Assembly (NCBI GenBank): GCA_028284945.1
Contig: JANQQJ010000039.1
Span: 18,989-82,988 of the forward strand
DNA from: Alphaproteobacteria bacterium
GTDB taxonomy: Bacteria > Pseudomonadota > Alphaproteobacteria > SMXS01
Length of the DNA: 64,000 bases
Direction: 5' to 3'
Both the position numbers and the translations under genes were made by a program. The stretch's first letter is position 1. Each line of letters opens with the position of its first letter. Positions 43,511-52,442 of this stretch are shown here, piece by piece. The notes under the pieces were generated by a model, which did not search any database, had not been told where the DNA came from, and saw only the letters and a list, made by a program, of their open reading frames with translations.

Positions 43511-44383
43511 ATGCGCAGTGACGGTGCCTATGGCGAGGATCCTTTTGGGGCCGACGTCCAGCAGGCGGAATATGCTGATTTAATTTCATCGGCGGAAGAC
43601 CGCGACCGCGTCGCCCCCTATGCGGAACGGCTGAACCGTGACGGATATGTGGTGGTCGAAAATGCCATTGATACACCTACACTTGAGGCGATGCGGGCCG
43701 GGCTGGACCGCGTCAACAATGGGACTGATTTCTCCCGGTCGGCCTTTTTGGGCGAACGCACCCGCCGCCCCTATAGCCTTCTGGCGAAGGCCCCGGAGAT
43801 CTATCCGCTGGCAGCACATCCGGACGTCATTGCGATCTGCGAATCCCACATGCAGGATCAGATTCAGCTCTCCAGCTTGACCGGCGCGACACTGCATCCC
43901 GGCCAGCCAGCGCAGACACTTCACCGGGATGACGCGTTCTACAACCTGCCCGACCCGCACGGTCCGCTGTCGGTGTCAACGATCTGGGCGCTGGACGATT
44001 TCACCGACCAGAACGGTGGCACCCTGGTTCTTCCAGGATCGCATGATCCCCAGACCCGGGACCGTCCCCCGGGCAACCCGATCAATGTTGAGATGCCGGC
44101 AGGGTCGGTATTGCTATGGACCGGATCGCTTTGGCATGGGGGTGGCGCCAATCATACGGACGATTTGATCAGGCGGGGCGCCATTATCCTCTATTGCCGC
44201 GCCTGGCTTCGGCAGCAGGAAAACCAATATCTGGCCGTCCCGGAATCGACTGTCCGTACCATGCCGAGAATCGTCCAGAGGTTGGCGGGCTGGTGGGTGG
44301 TCGGCGCCTCCATGGGCTTCGTCGAAGGGCAAAGCCCGTTGAGATTATTGCGAGATTCCGAGACGGACACGCTTGCAAAGTAA
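43511..44383 (+). CDS. Phytanoyl-CoA dioxygenase (PhyH) family protein
   Basis: A 290-residue Fe(II)/2-oxoglutarate oxygenase. LHRDDAFY (about residues 137-144) gives the H-x-D pair, LWHGGGANHTDD the distal His, and R-R-GAIILYCRAW the 2-oxoglutarate region. It begins one base after the EthD stop. It is only distantly like the PhyH protein at 28290 and keeps more of the typical cupin strand LSVSTIWALDDFTDQNGGT. The substrate is unknown. Confidence 0.87.
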   Translation: MRSDGAYGEDPFGADVQQAEYADLISSAEDRDRVAPYAERLNRDGYVVVENAIDTPTLEAMRAGLDRVNNGTDFSRSAFLGERTRRPYSLLAKAPEIYPLAAHPDVIAICESHMQDQIQLSSLTGATLHPGQPAQTLHRDDAFYNLPDPHGPLSVSTIWALDDFTDQNGGTLVLPGSHDPQTRDRPPGNPINVEMPAGSVLLWTGSLWHGGGANHTDDLIRRGAIILYCRAWLRQQENQYLAVPESTVRTMPRIVQRLAGWWVVGASMGFVEGQSPLRLLRDSETDTLAK

Positions 44384-44435
44384 GGCGCCATCCGCGACCA
44401 TCAGCCTTCGGAACCTGCCGCAAGGAACGGCGCAT

Positions 44436-46841
44436 TTGAGACACACAGCAGGTGTAAGGATTGTATTGGCGTTTGCCGCGTCTCTGGCATTGGTTGCCTG
44501 CGGCGGGGCCGGCGCGCCCGTCGTAAACGCACCGGCACCACAGCCGGCACCGCAACCTGCACCACAGCCCCAACCGAACCCGCAGCCTCAGCCGGCGCCA
44601 CAGCCTGCCCCCCAGCCAGCACCTCAACCGCCGCCCCAACCAGCACCACAGCCTCAACCCAATCCGCCGCCTCAGCCGCCCGCACAAGCGCCGCCTCTTC
44701 CGGCACCGATCAGTGGCGGCCCATTCGATACAAACGAGTTTCAGCGGAATTATGGGCTGGGCAGAATTAATAGTCTGGCTGCCTACAATGACGGTGTTAC
44801 GGGACAGGGCGTCACCGTTGCTGTAATCGATTCCGGAATCGACCCCAACAATCCTGAGTTCGACGACAACCTGTCACCGGCCAGCATCGATATCGTCGGC
44901 AACCGGAATACGCTGACACCGGATTCGCCTCACGGCACGGGCGTCGCCAGCATTATTGCAGCGGAAAAGAACGACGTCGGTGTCCACGGCGTCGCCTATG
45001 AATCGACATTGATGATGATCCGCACCGATGAGCTGGATTTCTGCTCCAACGATTGTGGCTATTTCAACAGCGATATCGCATCGGCCGTAGACCACGCCGT
45101 GGCCAATGGCGCCGACATCATCAACATTTCCCTCGGCGACAATTCCCCTGTCGGTCTGACCCTTACCAATGCCTATCAACGCGCCGTCGACGCGGGCGTT
45201 ATCATTGTGTTTGCGGCCGGCAATGGGGGCCGCGCCACGCCCAATGCATCGGTTAACTTCGCAACAACCGCTGATGCCAACGGGTTCGCCATCATCGTCG
45301 GGGCCAGCGACCAGAGCAACAATATCGCATCCTTCTCCAACCGGGCGGGCGCTAACGCGCGAGACAGTTTCGTCCTTGCGCCGGGGGTAAACATCACCGT
45401 GGCCGATCTGGGCGGCGGGACACGCACCGCGACGGGCACATCCTTCGCCGCACCGCATGTTGCAGGGGCCGCTGCACTTTTGCTGCAGAATTTTCCCAAT
45501 CTGACTGGCGCAGAGGTTCTGCAAATCTTGCTGGATACCGCATCAGATATCGGCACGCTGGGCGTCGACAGTACCAGCGGGGCAGGCCTGATCAACATCG
45601 CAGAAGCCCTGATGCCGCAGGGAACGCAATCCGTCCAGACGCTAACGGGCGCCAACCTGGATATGTCCGGCAGCGGTGTACAGACAGGCGCCGCATTCGG
45701 CGACGCCGTGACAGGAAATCAGGCCGCACAATCATCCCTGGCGACAACCGTGTTTCTGGACCGGTATGACCGGACCTATGTTGCGGACCTGACCGGGCGG
45801 ATAGGCGGGTTGGGCGACGACCGTTTCGACCTGGCATCCTTTGCCCGCAACAGCGTCTATCGCCGCGGCGCGCAGGGTCAGATCCCCGGCATTGGCACGT
45901 TTCAGGTGTCATTTTCCGATGAGTGGGGTGTGTTGGACGACCGGGAAATTTTCCCTAACCTGGCCGGCGACCGGAAAGTCGAAAATGTCTCGTTCCGGCT
46001 TGCGCATACATTGACACCCGATACCAGCGTCACCATCGCCCATGGCAGCGCCTTTAGCGGGACGCTGGACCACAGCGGTGTCCATGGGCTGCGGTCGGTT
46101 AATGCAGGCGCCTTCATGCGATTCGCCAGTGACGGGACAGGCGTTGGTGTTCATCATCGGCTGGACGACAAGACGGTGGTCGAAATGGCCAGCGCCTCGG
46201 CATCGTTCAGAGGGTTCAACCCTGGTGAACCCGTGCGTCACCAGATCGCCGCCGTTCAAATCAGGCGCGCCATGTCCGACTCCCTGCAAATCGGTATGCG
46301 GTTGGGCATGCTGCGGGAGAATGGCAGCCTGTTGGATACCATCGCAACCGGTGCATTCGATGGTGTCGATCGCGCCACCACCCGTTTCCTGACCCTGACG
46401 GCAGCCTATCGCTTTGGTGATTGGACGCTCGCCGCGCAGGCCAGCCGCGGATGGACGGCTGTCAAGGAACAGGATGCCCTGTTGAACGGTTTCTCAAATA
46501 TCGAAACCTCAGCCTATTCCATCGCCGCTCTTTGGCGAACACCGTGGACCGGCCACACGTTGGGTTTTGCCATCGCTCAGCCTCTGCGTGTCGAACAGGG
46601 CAGCGCCCGTATAGACGTACCAACCGGGCGGAACCTGACGACCGGGCAAATTCATTTCGACAGCCACAGTCTCAACCTGACGCCGTCTGGACGTGAAATC
46701 GACTTTGAAATCAGCCATGGCTTTTGGACCGGCGGGCCTGTCAGCCTGCACTCAAACTTGGTCTATCGCCTCAATCCCGGTCATATTGCAGGAAAAAACA
46801 GCAGCATTGCTGCTTTTGCCCAGGCCCATATTCGGTTCTGA
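44436..46841 (+). CDS. Lipoprotein subtilisin-type autotransporter (S8)
   Basis: An 801-residue outer-membrane serine protease. A lipobox LVAC ends at C22; residues 31-90 are a Pro/Gln/Ala-rich linker; the S8 domain (about 105-410) has catalytic D132, H166 and S336 (VIDSGID, SPHGTGV, GTSFAAPHVAG). The C-terminal 270 or so residues are alternating beta strands ending in IRF, as in autotransporter barrels. The layout recalls SphB1 and NalP, which cut neighbouring surface proteins. TTG at 44436 is chosen because AAGGA precedes it and the signal starts there; a start at 44373 lies inside the PhyH gene. Confidence 0.88.
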   Translation: MRHTAGVRIVLAFAASLALVACGGAGAPVVNAPAPQPAPQPAPQPQPNPQPQPAPQPAPQPAPQPPPQPAPQPQPNPPPQPPAQAPPLPAPISGGPFDTNEFQRNYGLGRINSLAAYNDGVTGQGVTVAVIDSGIDPNNPEFDDNLSPASIDIVGNRNTLTPDSPHGTGVASIIAAEKNDVGVHGVAYESTLMMIRTDELDFCSNDCGYFNSDIASAVDHAVANGADIINISLGDNSPVGLTLTNAYQRAVDAGVIIVFAAGNGGRATPNASVNFATTADANGFAIIVGASDQSNNIASFSNRAGANARDSFVLAPGVNITVADLGGGTRTATGTSFAAPHVAGAAALLLQNFPNLTGAEVLQILLDTASDIGTLGVDSTSGAGLINIAEALMPQGTQSVQTLTGANLDMSGSGVQTGAAFGDAVTGNQAAQSSLATTVFLDRYDRTYVADLTGRIGGLGDDRFDLASFARNSVYRRGAQGQIPGIGTFQVSFSDEWGVLDDREIFPNLAGDRKVENVSFRLAHTLTPDTSVTIAHGSAFSGTLDHSGVHGLRSVNAGAFMRFASDGTGVGVHHRLDDKTVVEMASASASFRGFNPGEPVRHQIAAVQIRRAMSDSLQIGMRLGMLRENGSLLDTIATGAFDGVDRATTRFLTLTAAYRFGDWTLAAQASRGWTAVKEQDALLNGFSNIETSAYSIAALWRTPWTGHTLGFAIAQPLRVEQGSARIDVPTGRNLTTGQIHFDSHSLNLTPSGREIDFEISHGFWTGGPVSLHSNLVYRLNPGHIAGKNSSIAAFAQAHIRF
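44526..44705 (+). repeat. Pro-Gln-Ala-rich coding repeat
   Basis: About 180 bases of imperfect six- and twelve-base repeats encode (PAPQ)n/(PQPN)n blocks in the linker between lipid anchor and protease. Tracts like this vary in length between strains by slippage. It would extend the protease away from the membrane surface. Confidence 0.75.
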
Positions 46842-47001
46842 TTTTTCTTTTTATGGCAGATACTTAAGCTCAATCAGCAGCTGACACTCAATCGCAACGC
46901 CAGCAGTTGGGCCGGCCAAGCTCAACTGACAGTAGATTCCAGAGCCTATTGTACGTAGAATCAGTCCCATAAGTGGGCTTGGGCAAAATGAGTAGCATTT
47001 T

Positions 47002-48738
47002 TTGGCCAATGCGGCGGGCGTAGCAGACGCGCGAGCAAGCGCGGTTCATCCTGTATTCAAGAGCAACCACCCTGTTGCTGAATCAGCAGCGACGGCCTCG
47101 GGTGGGCTGCTTGTCGTTTTGCTCGCCATCACGGTCATGACGGGCTGGGTCCTTCGTCTGCCCGAGATCGTGCAAATCGTGCCGAGCTTTGCACCCATGC
47201 AGTTCAACACGGCCCTTATATTCGGCATCTGCGGCCTGGGTTTGATCTCATTAAGCCTTGGCCGCAATGGCCTGGCCGCCGGTTTTGGTCTCACGGCATC
47301 TCTTTTCGCCGCTGCGACACTGGCGCAGGACCTGTTGGGCTTCAATCTTGGGATAGATGAGCTCTTTGTCGAAGCCTTCGTCGACGTAAAAACATTGCAC
47401 CCGGGCCGCATGGCCCCCAATACGGCTGTTTGCTTTATCCTGGTCGGATTTGGATTGAGCATTTCATATCTGCACGGCAGTTGGATCGGGCGAACCACGG
47501 CAATGGCCGGTAACGAGCTTACCGGCCTTCTGATCGCGGGGCTCGCCCTGATCGCGATTATTGGATATCTGAGCGGGACCGAAGCTGCCTATGGCTGGGG
47601 TGAATTCACCCGGATGGCGGTGCACACATCCATTGGCTTCCTCGTTATCGGTGTGGTCCTCGCGATGCGCGTCTGGCTGACCGAGGGAACCCTAGAGGGG
47701 CCTGTATGGATCGTCGTGTCTCTCTATACGACGATTATTGGGCTTGAACTGTACCTGCCTTTGGGCGTCGCAATCGGTGTCGCCTATCTTTTGCCGGTAC
47801 TGGCAAGCTTTTGGTTTCCCCGCCCGTCGACGTCATATGTCTTCGCGACCTTGTCGACGATTTTCGTCGTTGTCGGCGCATTCTCATCGGAGATTTCGGC
47901 TGCCGAAACCAGCACAATCCTGATCAATAGGGGAATGTCACTTCTGGCGATCTGGGTGACTACCGTCACTGTCGTCCGCCAGAAGGAGACATTGGCCGCC
48001 CGCAATGCCGCGCTTGAGGAGATCGAGCGCGTCAATGAAGAACTGGAACAGTTTGCCTATGTCGCCTCCCACGATCTGAAGGCGCCATTGCGCGGCATTG
48101 ATAACCTTGCGCACTGGATCGAAGACGATCTTGAGGAGGTTCTTGAGGGTGAGCCCAAACAGAATATGGGTCTGTTGCGCGGCCGTGTCGCACGCATGGA
48201 AACCCTATTGGATTCACTTCTTGAATACTCGAGAGCAGGAAGAGTCCCTGGCAAGATCGTTCCTGTTGAAACAAACAAGCTGATCCATGAAACGTTTGAC
48301 TTCGTAAGCCCACCAGAAACATTCAAACTTGTTGTTCGAGGGGATATGCCCAGATTTTCGACCGCCCGAGCTGCTCTCGAACAAGTTTTTCAAAACCTGT
48401 TCTCGAACGCGGTCAAGCATCATGACAGGCCTGAAGGAACAATCACCGTCTCCGTAAAGCGCCGGGAGGACTGGTTTGAATTCTCAGTCTCCGACGACGG
48501 GCCCGGTATCGAAGAAGAATTCCACCAACGTATTTTTGAAATGTTCCAGTCGCTCAAGCCTCGCGACGAAGTCGAAGGCAGCGGCATGGGCTTGGCCGTG
48601 GTCAAAAAGGTTGTCGAGAGTGCCGGCGGCATGATCCGGATCGACAGTAAATCAGGCCAACGCGGAACGACTTTCAGTTTTCTCTGGCCGCGTGAGTGGC
48701 CGATACCAGATGACCGTGAATTTGTGGGAGCAGCGTAG
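47002..48738 (+). CDS. Membrane sensor histidine kinase with a multi-span N-terminal domain
   Basis: A 578-residue kinase. Residues 30-325 form about eight hydrophobic segments with a twice-occurring motif (MAPNTAVCFILVG at 137-149 and MAVHTSIGFLVIG at 205-217). H357 lies in FAYVASHDLKAPLRGI, an H box of the phytochrome-like class, and an ATPase domain follows with DDGPGIEEEF and GSGMGLAVVKK. The TTG start lacks a clear ribosome-binding site, and an ATG 14 bases upstream is out of frame by one base across a T6 run. The stop overlaps the response regulator start. Confidence 0.9.
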   Translation: MANAAGVADARASAVHPVFKSNHPVAESAATASGGLLVVLLAITVMTGWVLRLPEIVQIVPSFAPMQFNTALIFGICGLGLISLSLGRNGLAAGFGLTASLFAAATLAQDLLGFNLGIDELFVEAFVDVKTLHPGRMAPNTAVCFILVGFGLSISYLHGSWIGRTTAMAGNELTGLLIAGLALIAIIGYLSGTEAAYGWGEFTRMAVHTSIGFLVIGVVLAMRVWLTEGTLEGPVWIVVSLYTTIIGLELYLPLGVAIGVAYLLPVLASFWFPRPSTSYVFATLSTIFVVVGAFSSEISAAETSTILINRGMSLLAIWVTTVTVVRQKETLAARNAALEEIERVNEELEQFAYVASHDLKAPLRGIDNLAHWIEDDLEEVLEGEPKQNMGLLRGRVARMETLLDSLLEYSRAGRVPGKIVPVETNKLIHETFDFVSPPETFKLVVRGDMPRFSTARAALEQVFQNLFSNAVKHHDRPEGTITVSVKRREDWFEFSVSDDGPGIEEEFHQRIFEMFQSLKPRDEVEGSGMGLAVVKKVVESAGGMIRIDSKSGQRGTTFSFLWPREWPIPDDREFVGAA

Positions 48739-49154
48739 TGGGCAAGGAAGTTAACATTCTTCTGGTCGAGGATGACGAAGTCGACGTCCAAGGGCTAACC
48801 CGGGCTTTTAAAAAACTGAAAGTCGCTAACCCGATCACCGTCGCAAGGGACGGTATCGAAGCGCTGGAGTTGTTGCGGAGCGACCGCGCGAAGGACCTGC
48901 ACCCCTATCTGATTATTCTGGATCTCAACATGCCGCGGATGAACGGTATTGAATTCCTGACGGAGATTCGATCGGACCCGGAGCTGAAAAAGTCCATCGT
49001 GTTCGTGCTTACCACCTCGAAAGCCGATGAAGATAAGACCGAGGCCTACCGTCTGAATGTTGCCGGCTACATCGTCAAAGCCGATCCAGCGAGAAGCTTC
49101 CTGGACGCTGTACAGATGCTCGACCACTACTGGCGTGTGGTGGAGTTTCCATAG
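48738..49154 (+). CDS. Stand-alone response regulator (Rcp1-like receiver)
   Basis: A 138-residue single receiver domain. Acidic pair E11-D13, phosphoacceptor D62 (LDLNMPRMNG), T92-T93 and a Lys in GYIVKADPA. It resembles Rcp1-type regulators that pair with kinases of the phytochrome class. GTG start overlapping the kinase stop by one base. It probably takes phosphate from the upstream kinase and may feed the hybrid kinase encoded next. Confidence 0.94.
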   Translation: MGKEVNILLVEDDEVDVQGLTRAFKKLKVANPITVARDGIEALELLRSDRAKDLHPYLIILDLNMPRMNGIEFLTEIRSDPELKKSIVFVLTTSKADEDKTEAYRLNVAGYIVKADPARSFLDAVQMLDHYWRVVEFP

Positions 49155-49165
49155 GAGAGCCTGAA

Positions 49166-51148
49166 TTGTCTCAGACAGTCCTCATTGTGGATGATGATGC
49201 CGTCGATCGTCAGGCCGTGCGCCGGTCCCTGGTCGCGCGCGAGAGCGACTATACAGTCCGTGAGGCTGCCAATGCTCAAGAGGCACTGGATGTCCTTGAG
49301 CGCGAAATTGTCGACTGCACGCTGCTGGATTATCGATTGCCCGATTCAGACGGGATCGACCTGTTGGAAAAACTTCGCGACCACCCGATCCTGAGTGATA
49401 TGCCCGTCGTGATGTTGACGGGCGTCGGTGACGAGCGGCTGGCGGTCCGGACAATGCAGGCCGGCGCCCAGGATTACATGGTCAAGGAAGACCTCAATCC
49501 CGGCGCGTTGAACCGGGCGATCAGAGCGGCGATCGACCGGGCTCGGCTTGAAGCTGATTACCGTCATACAATGCGCGAGCTGGAGGTTGCCAACTCTCAG
49601 CTCACGCGGGCCAACCAGGCCCTGCTTGACAGCGAGGTCCGTTTTCGCGTCGCGTTCGGCACCGCGCCCCACGGCATGGCCATCATTGACCTGGAGGGGC
49701 GTTGGGTTCAGGTCAACGACGCTTATTGCCGGATGCTCGGCTATGAGGAAAACGAGCTTCTGCAAAAGGATTTCGAATCCGTTCGCCACCCCGCAGATGC
49801 AGAGGAAGCCTTTGAATTTTCAAAGAGAATGATCGCGGGGGAACTGACAAGTTTCCAGACGGAGCGCCGGTTCATTCGTAAAGACGGCACCGACGTCTTT
49901 GCGATTGTCAGCGCATCGCTGGTCAGAAACGAGGCCGGGCAGCCGCTTCATTTTATTTCGCAGGCCGTGGACCTGACAGAAGCTCGCGAAGTCCAGGACC
50001 AACTTGAACGATCACACCGGCTGGATGCAATTGGCCAACTGACCGGCGGTGTCGCCCATGATTTCAATAATCTGCTCATGGCGCTTCAGATCAATCTGGA
50101 AATGCTGCTGGACCGGCAGGAAAGCGACCCTGAATCGAAAGAGCTGTTGGACGCGTCTATTGGCAGCGTTGAACGGGGTGCTCGCTTGACCGGTCAGCTT
50201 CTTTCGTTCGCGCGGCGGCAGGTCCTTAAGCCCGAGCATATCGATGTTGGCGATCTGCTTGAGAATCTTGTTGGCCTGCTGAAGCGTACCCTCGGCGAGC
50301 ACATCGAGATCAAACGCAATGTTGCAGAGGACCTTTGGACCACGGAAGTTGATCCCGGGCAGTTGGAAAACGCAATCCTGAACCTGGCGCTCAATGCGCG
50401 GGACGCCATGGATCAGGGCGGCACACTAGCCATAGAAGCATCCAACACCACACTCGACGAAGAATACACAAACAAGTTCGAGGATGTTTCTCCGGGTGAA
50501 TATGTCTGCATCTCGATCAGCGATACCGGGGTCGGTATGGAGTCTGACACTGTCGATCATGCGTTTGAACCGTTCTTCACGACCAAGGAAATGGGCCGTG
50601 GAACGGGGCTGGGGCTTAGCATGGCCTATGGATTTGCCAAGCAGTCCCGCGGGCACATCAACATTTACAGCGAGGTCGGTGTCGGCACGACGGTAAAAGT
50701 CTTTTTGCCACGCGTCGCCAGCGGATCGCCCCTGACAAAAGAAACGCCAAAGGCAACAATGGCAGCACAGGGCCACGAAGCCATTCTGGTTGTCGAAGAC
50801 GATCCGGATGTCCGCGTCACCATCCGCAGTTTGTTGCTTTCGCTGGGCTATGATGTTCGTGCGGTCACCGATGGACCCGAAGCGCTGGCGTTGCTGGATT
50901 CCGGACAGTTCCTGCCGCAACTCGCCTTGTTGGATGTGATCCTGCCGCGCGGCATGAATGGGCGGGAGGTCAGCGAAGCGCTGCACGAGCGCCTGCCGGC
51001 CTGCAAAGTTCTGTTCATGTCTGGCTATACCAAGGACGTTGTCACCCGCCAGGGCCGGCTTGACGATGATATCGTCCTGTTGTCGAAACCTTTCCCTAAG
51101 GCCGAATTATCTGCAAGATTGCGGGAACTCTTGGACGAGGATCGCTGA
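49166..51148 (+). CDS. Hybrid sensor kinase: REC-PAS-HisKA-HATPase-REC
   Basis: A 660-residue soluble hybrid kinase. An N-terminal receiver (D55) is followed by a coiled coil (130-155), a PAS domain (about 155-275, RVAFGTAPHGMAIIDLEGRW), H298 in GQLTGGVAHDFNNLL, a HATPase domain, and a C-terminal receiver beginning AILVVEDDPDV with its Asp in ALLDVILPRGMNG. The TTG start follows AGGAG. It begins 11 bases after the stand-alone regulator. With receivers at both ends it can both receive and pass on phosphate. No output DNA-binding domain is in the cluster. Confidence 0.92.
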   Translation: MSQTVLIVDDDAVDRQAVRRSLVARESDYTVREAANAQEALDVLEREIVDCTLLDYRLPDSDGIDLLEKLRDHPILSDMPVVMLTGVGDERLAVRTMQAGAQDYMVKEDLNPGALNRAIRAAIDRARLEADYRHTMRELEVANSQLTRANQALLDSEVRFRVAFGTAPHGMAIIDLEGRWVQVNDAYCRMLGYEENELLQKDFESVRHPADAEEAFEFSKRMIAGELTSFQTERRFIRKDGTDVFAIVSASLVRNEAGQPLHFISQAVDLTEAREVQDQLERSHRLDAIGQLTGGVAHDFNNLLMALQINLEMLLDRQESDPESKELLDASIGSVERGARLTGQLLSFARRQVLKPEHIDVGDLLENLVGLLKRTLGEHIEIKRNVAEDLWTTEVDPGQLENAILNLALNARDAMDQGGTLAIEASNTTLDEEYTNKFEDVSPGEYVCISISDTGVGMESDTVDHAFEPFFTTKEMGRGTGLGLSMAYGFAKQSRGHINIYSEVGVGTTVKVFLPRVASGSPLTKETPKATMAAQGHEAILVVEDDPDVRVTIRSLLLSLGYDVRAVTDGPEALALLDSGQFLPQLALLDVILPRGMNGREVSEALHERLPACKVLFMSGYTKDVVTRQGRLDDDIVLLSKPFPKAELSARLRELLDEDR

Positions 51149-51237
51149 CCGGAAATCTCTTCAGCGCGCCCTGTCCTGATTTTACCGGTTCGACGATCGC
51201 GGCCCACCCGCACCGCGGCCCGCAGGGGAGACAGACA

Positions 51238-52398
51238 GTGAATATCGCCTACAGCCCATTTTCAGACTCGACGATGACGGATCCGTCGAACGCCTATGCA
51301 GAACTGCACGCCGAGGCGCCGGTTCACTATTACGCAGACTACGACCCGCCATTCTACACCCTGTCGAAATATGAAGACGTGGCTGATGCGTTGCGTGACA
51401 CAAAGCGCTTCTCCAGCCATTGGGGCCAGGGCCCGCGTTTCACGCCCCCCATGGGCATGTTGTCCAACCCGCCGCAGCACACATTTTTTCGCTCGCTGGT
51501 GCAGCAGAAATTCACCCCGGCATCGATCCGCAGCATGACACCCTGGATCGAAGCGCTGGCGGACGAACTGCTGGACAAAATCACCGATGTTTCGAAATTC
51601 GATGTTCACGATGATTTCGCCTTCCCGCTGCCGGTGATTATCATCTGCCGGATTCTTGGCATCCCCGAAAAGGACATCGAGAAATTCAAGGTATGGTCGG
51701 ATGCCTCGGTGGAGGCGATGGGCTCGGAAGACCCGGCACCCTGGGCAGAGAAGATGGAGGCCATGGCCGCCTTCCAACTGGCCCAGGTGGAAGAACGCCG
51801 CAACATGGACAACCCGCCGGATGATCTGGTCACCCTGTTGGTCCAGACAGAACATGAAGGCGAGCCCCTGCCCGACCCCCAGATCTTGAGCGTCTTCAAC
51901 CAGCTATTTGTTGGCGGCAATGAAACCACCACATCGCTGATCACCAACTGCGTCTGGCGTCTGCTGGAGCGGCCAGCCCTGTGGCAGCGGCTGGTCGACG
52001 ACCCCGATCTGGTGGAAACCGCGCTGGAGGAAAGCCTGCGCTTTGATCCGCCGGTGCTGGGCCTTTACCGCACGACCAATGAGCCGGTCACCCTGCGCGG
52101 CGTCACCATTCCGGAAAACGCCAAGGTGATGCTGCATTACGCAGCCGCCAACCGCGACCCGGAGATTTTCGAGAACCCGTATGAATTCTCCCTCGACCGC
52201 AAGAAGAACAAACGCCACCTGGCCTTTGGGTTGGGCGTGCATTTCTGCCTGGGGTCGGAACTCGCCCGGCTAGAAGCCCGCACGGCAATGAAGGCATTGG
52301 TGAAACGGTTCCCCGACCTGACCCTGGAAAACGCCGGCGAACGCATCAAACCGTTCTTCCTCTGGGGCCGCAAACGCCTACCCGTACAGGTGGGGTAG
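51238..52398 (+). CDS. Cytochrome P450
   Basis: A 386-residue soluble bacterial P450. The I-helix oxygen-activation motif is VGGNETTTSLI, the ExxR motif is in EESLRFDPP, and the heme loop is FGLGVHFCLGSELARLEAR with the proximal Cys. It is slightly short but complete. GTG start. No ferredoxin or reductase gene is adjacent. The substrate is unknown; the surrounding catabolic genes suggest fatty acids, terpenoids or steroids. Confidence 0.94.
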   Translation: MNIAYSPFSDSTMTDPSNAYAELHAEAPVHYYADYDPPFYTLSKYEDVADALRDTKRFSSHWGQGPRFTPPMGMLSNPPQHTFFRSLVQQKFTPASIRSMTPWIEALADELLDKITDVSKFDVHDDFAFPLPVIIICRILGIPEKDIEKFKVWSDASVEAMGSEDPAPWAEKMEAMAAFQLAQVEERRNMDNPPDDLVTLLVQTEHEGEPLPDPQILSVFNQLFVGGNETTTSLITNCVWRLLERPALWQRLVDDPDLVETALEESLRFDPPVLGLYRTTNEPVTLRGVTIPENAKVMLHYAAANRDPEIFENPYEFSLDRKKNKRHLAFGLGVHFCLGSELARLEARTAMKALVKRFPDLTLENAGERIKPFFLWGRKRLPVQVG

Positions 52399-52442
52399 CC
52401 AACAAGCGGAGCATGCGATCAAACAAGGCAACAGGTTTGCAA

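Noticed and set aside
44526..44705. Short tandem repeats that might suggest a CRISPR array
   Set aside because: They are in-frame coding repeats for a Pro/Gln linker with no spacers.
46842..47001. Possible terminator or small RNA between the autotransporter and the kinase
   Set aside because: A T-rich run follows the stop codon but no stable stem precedes it, and I found no convincing RNA fold.
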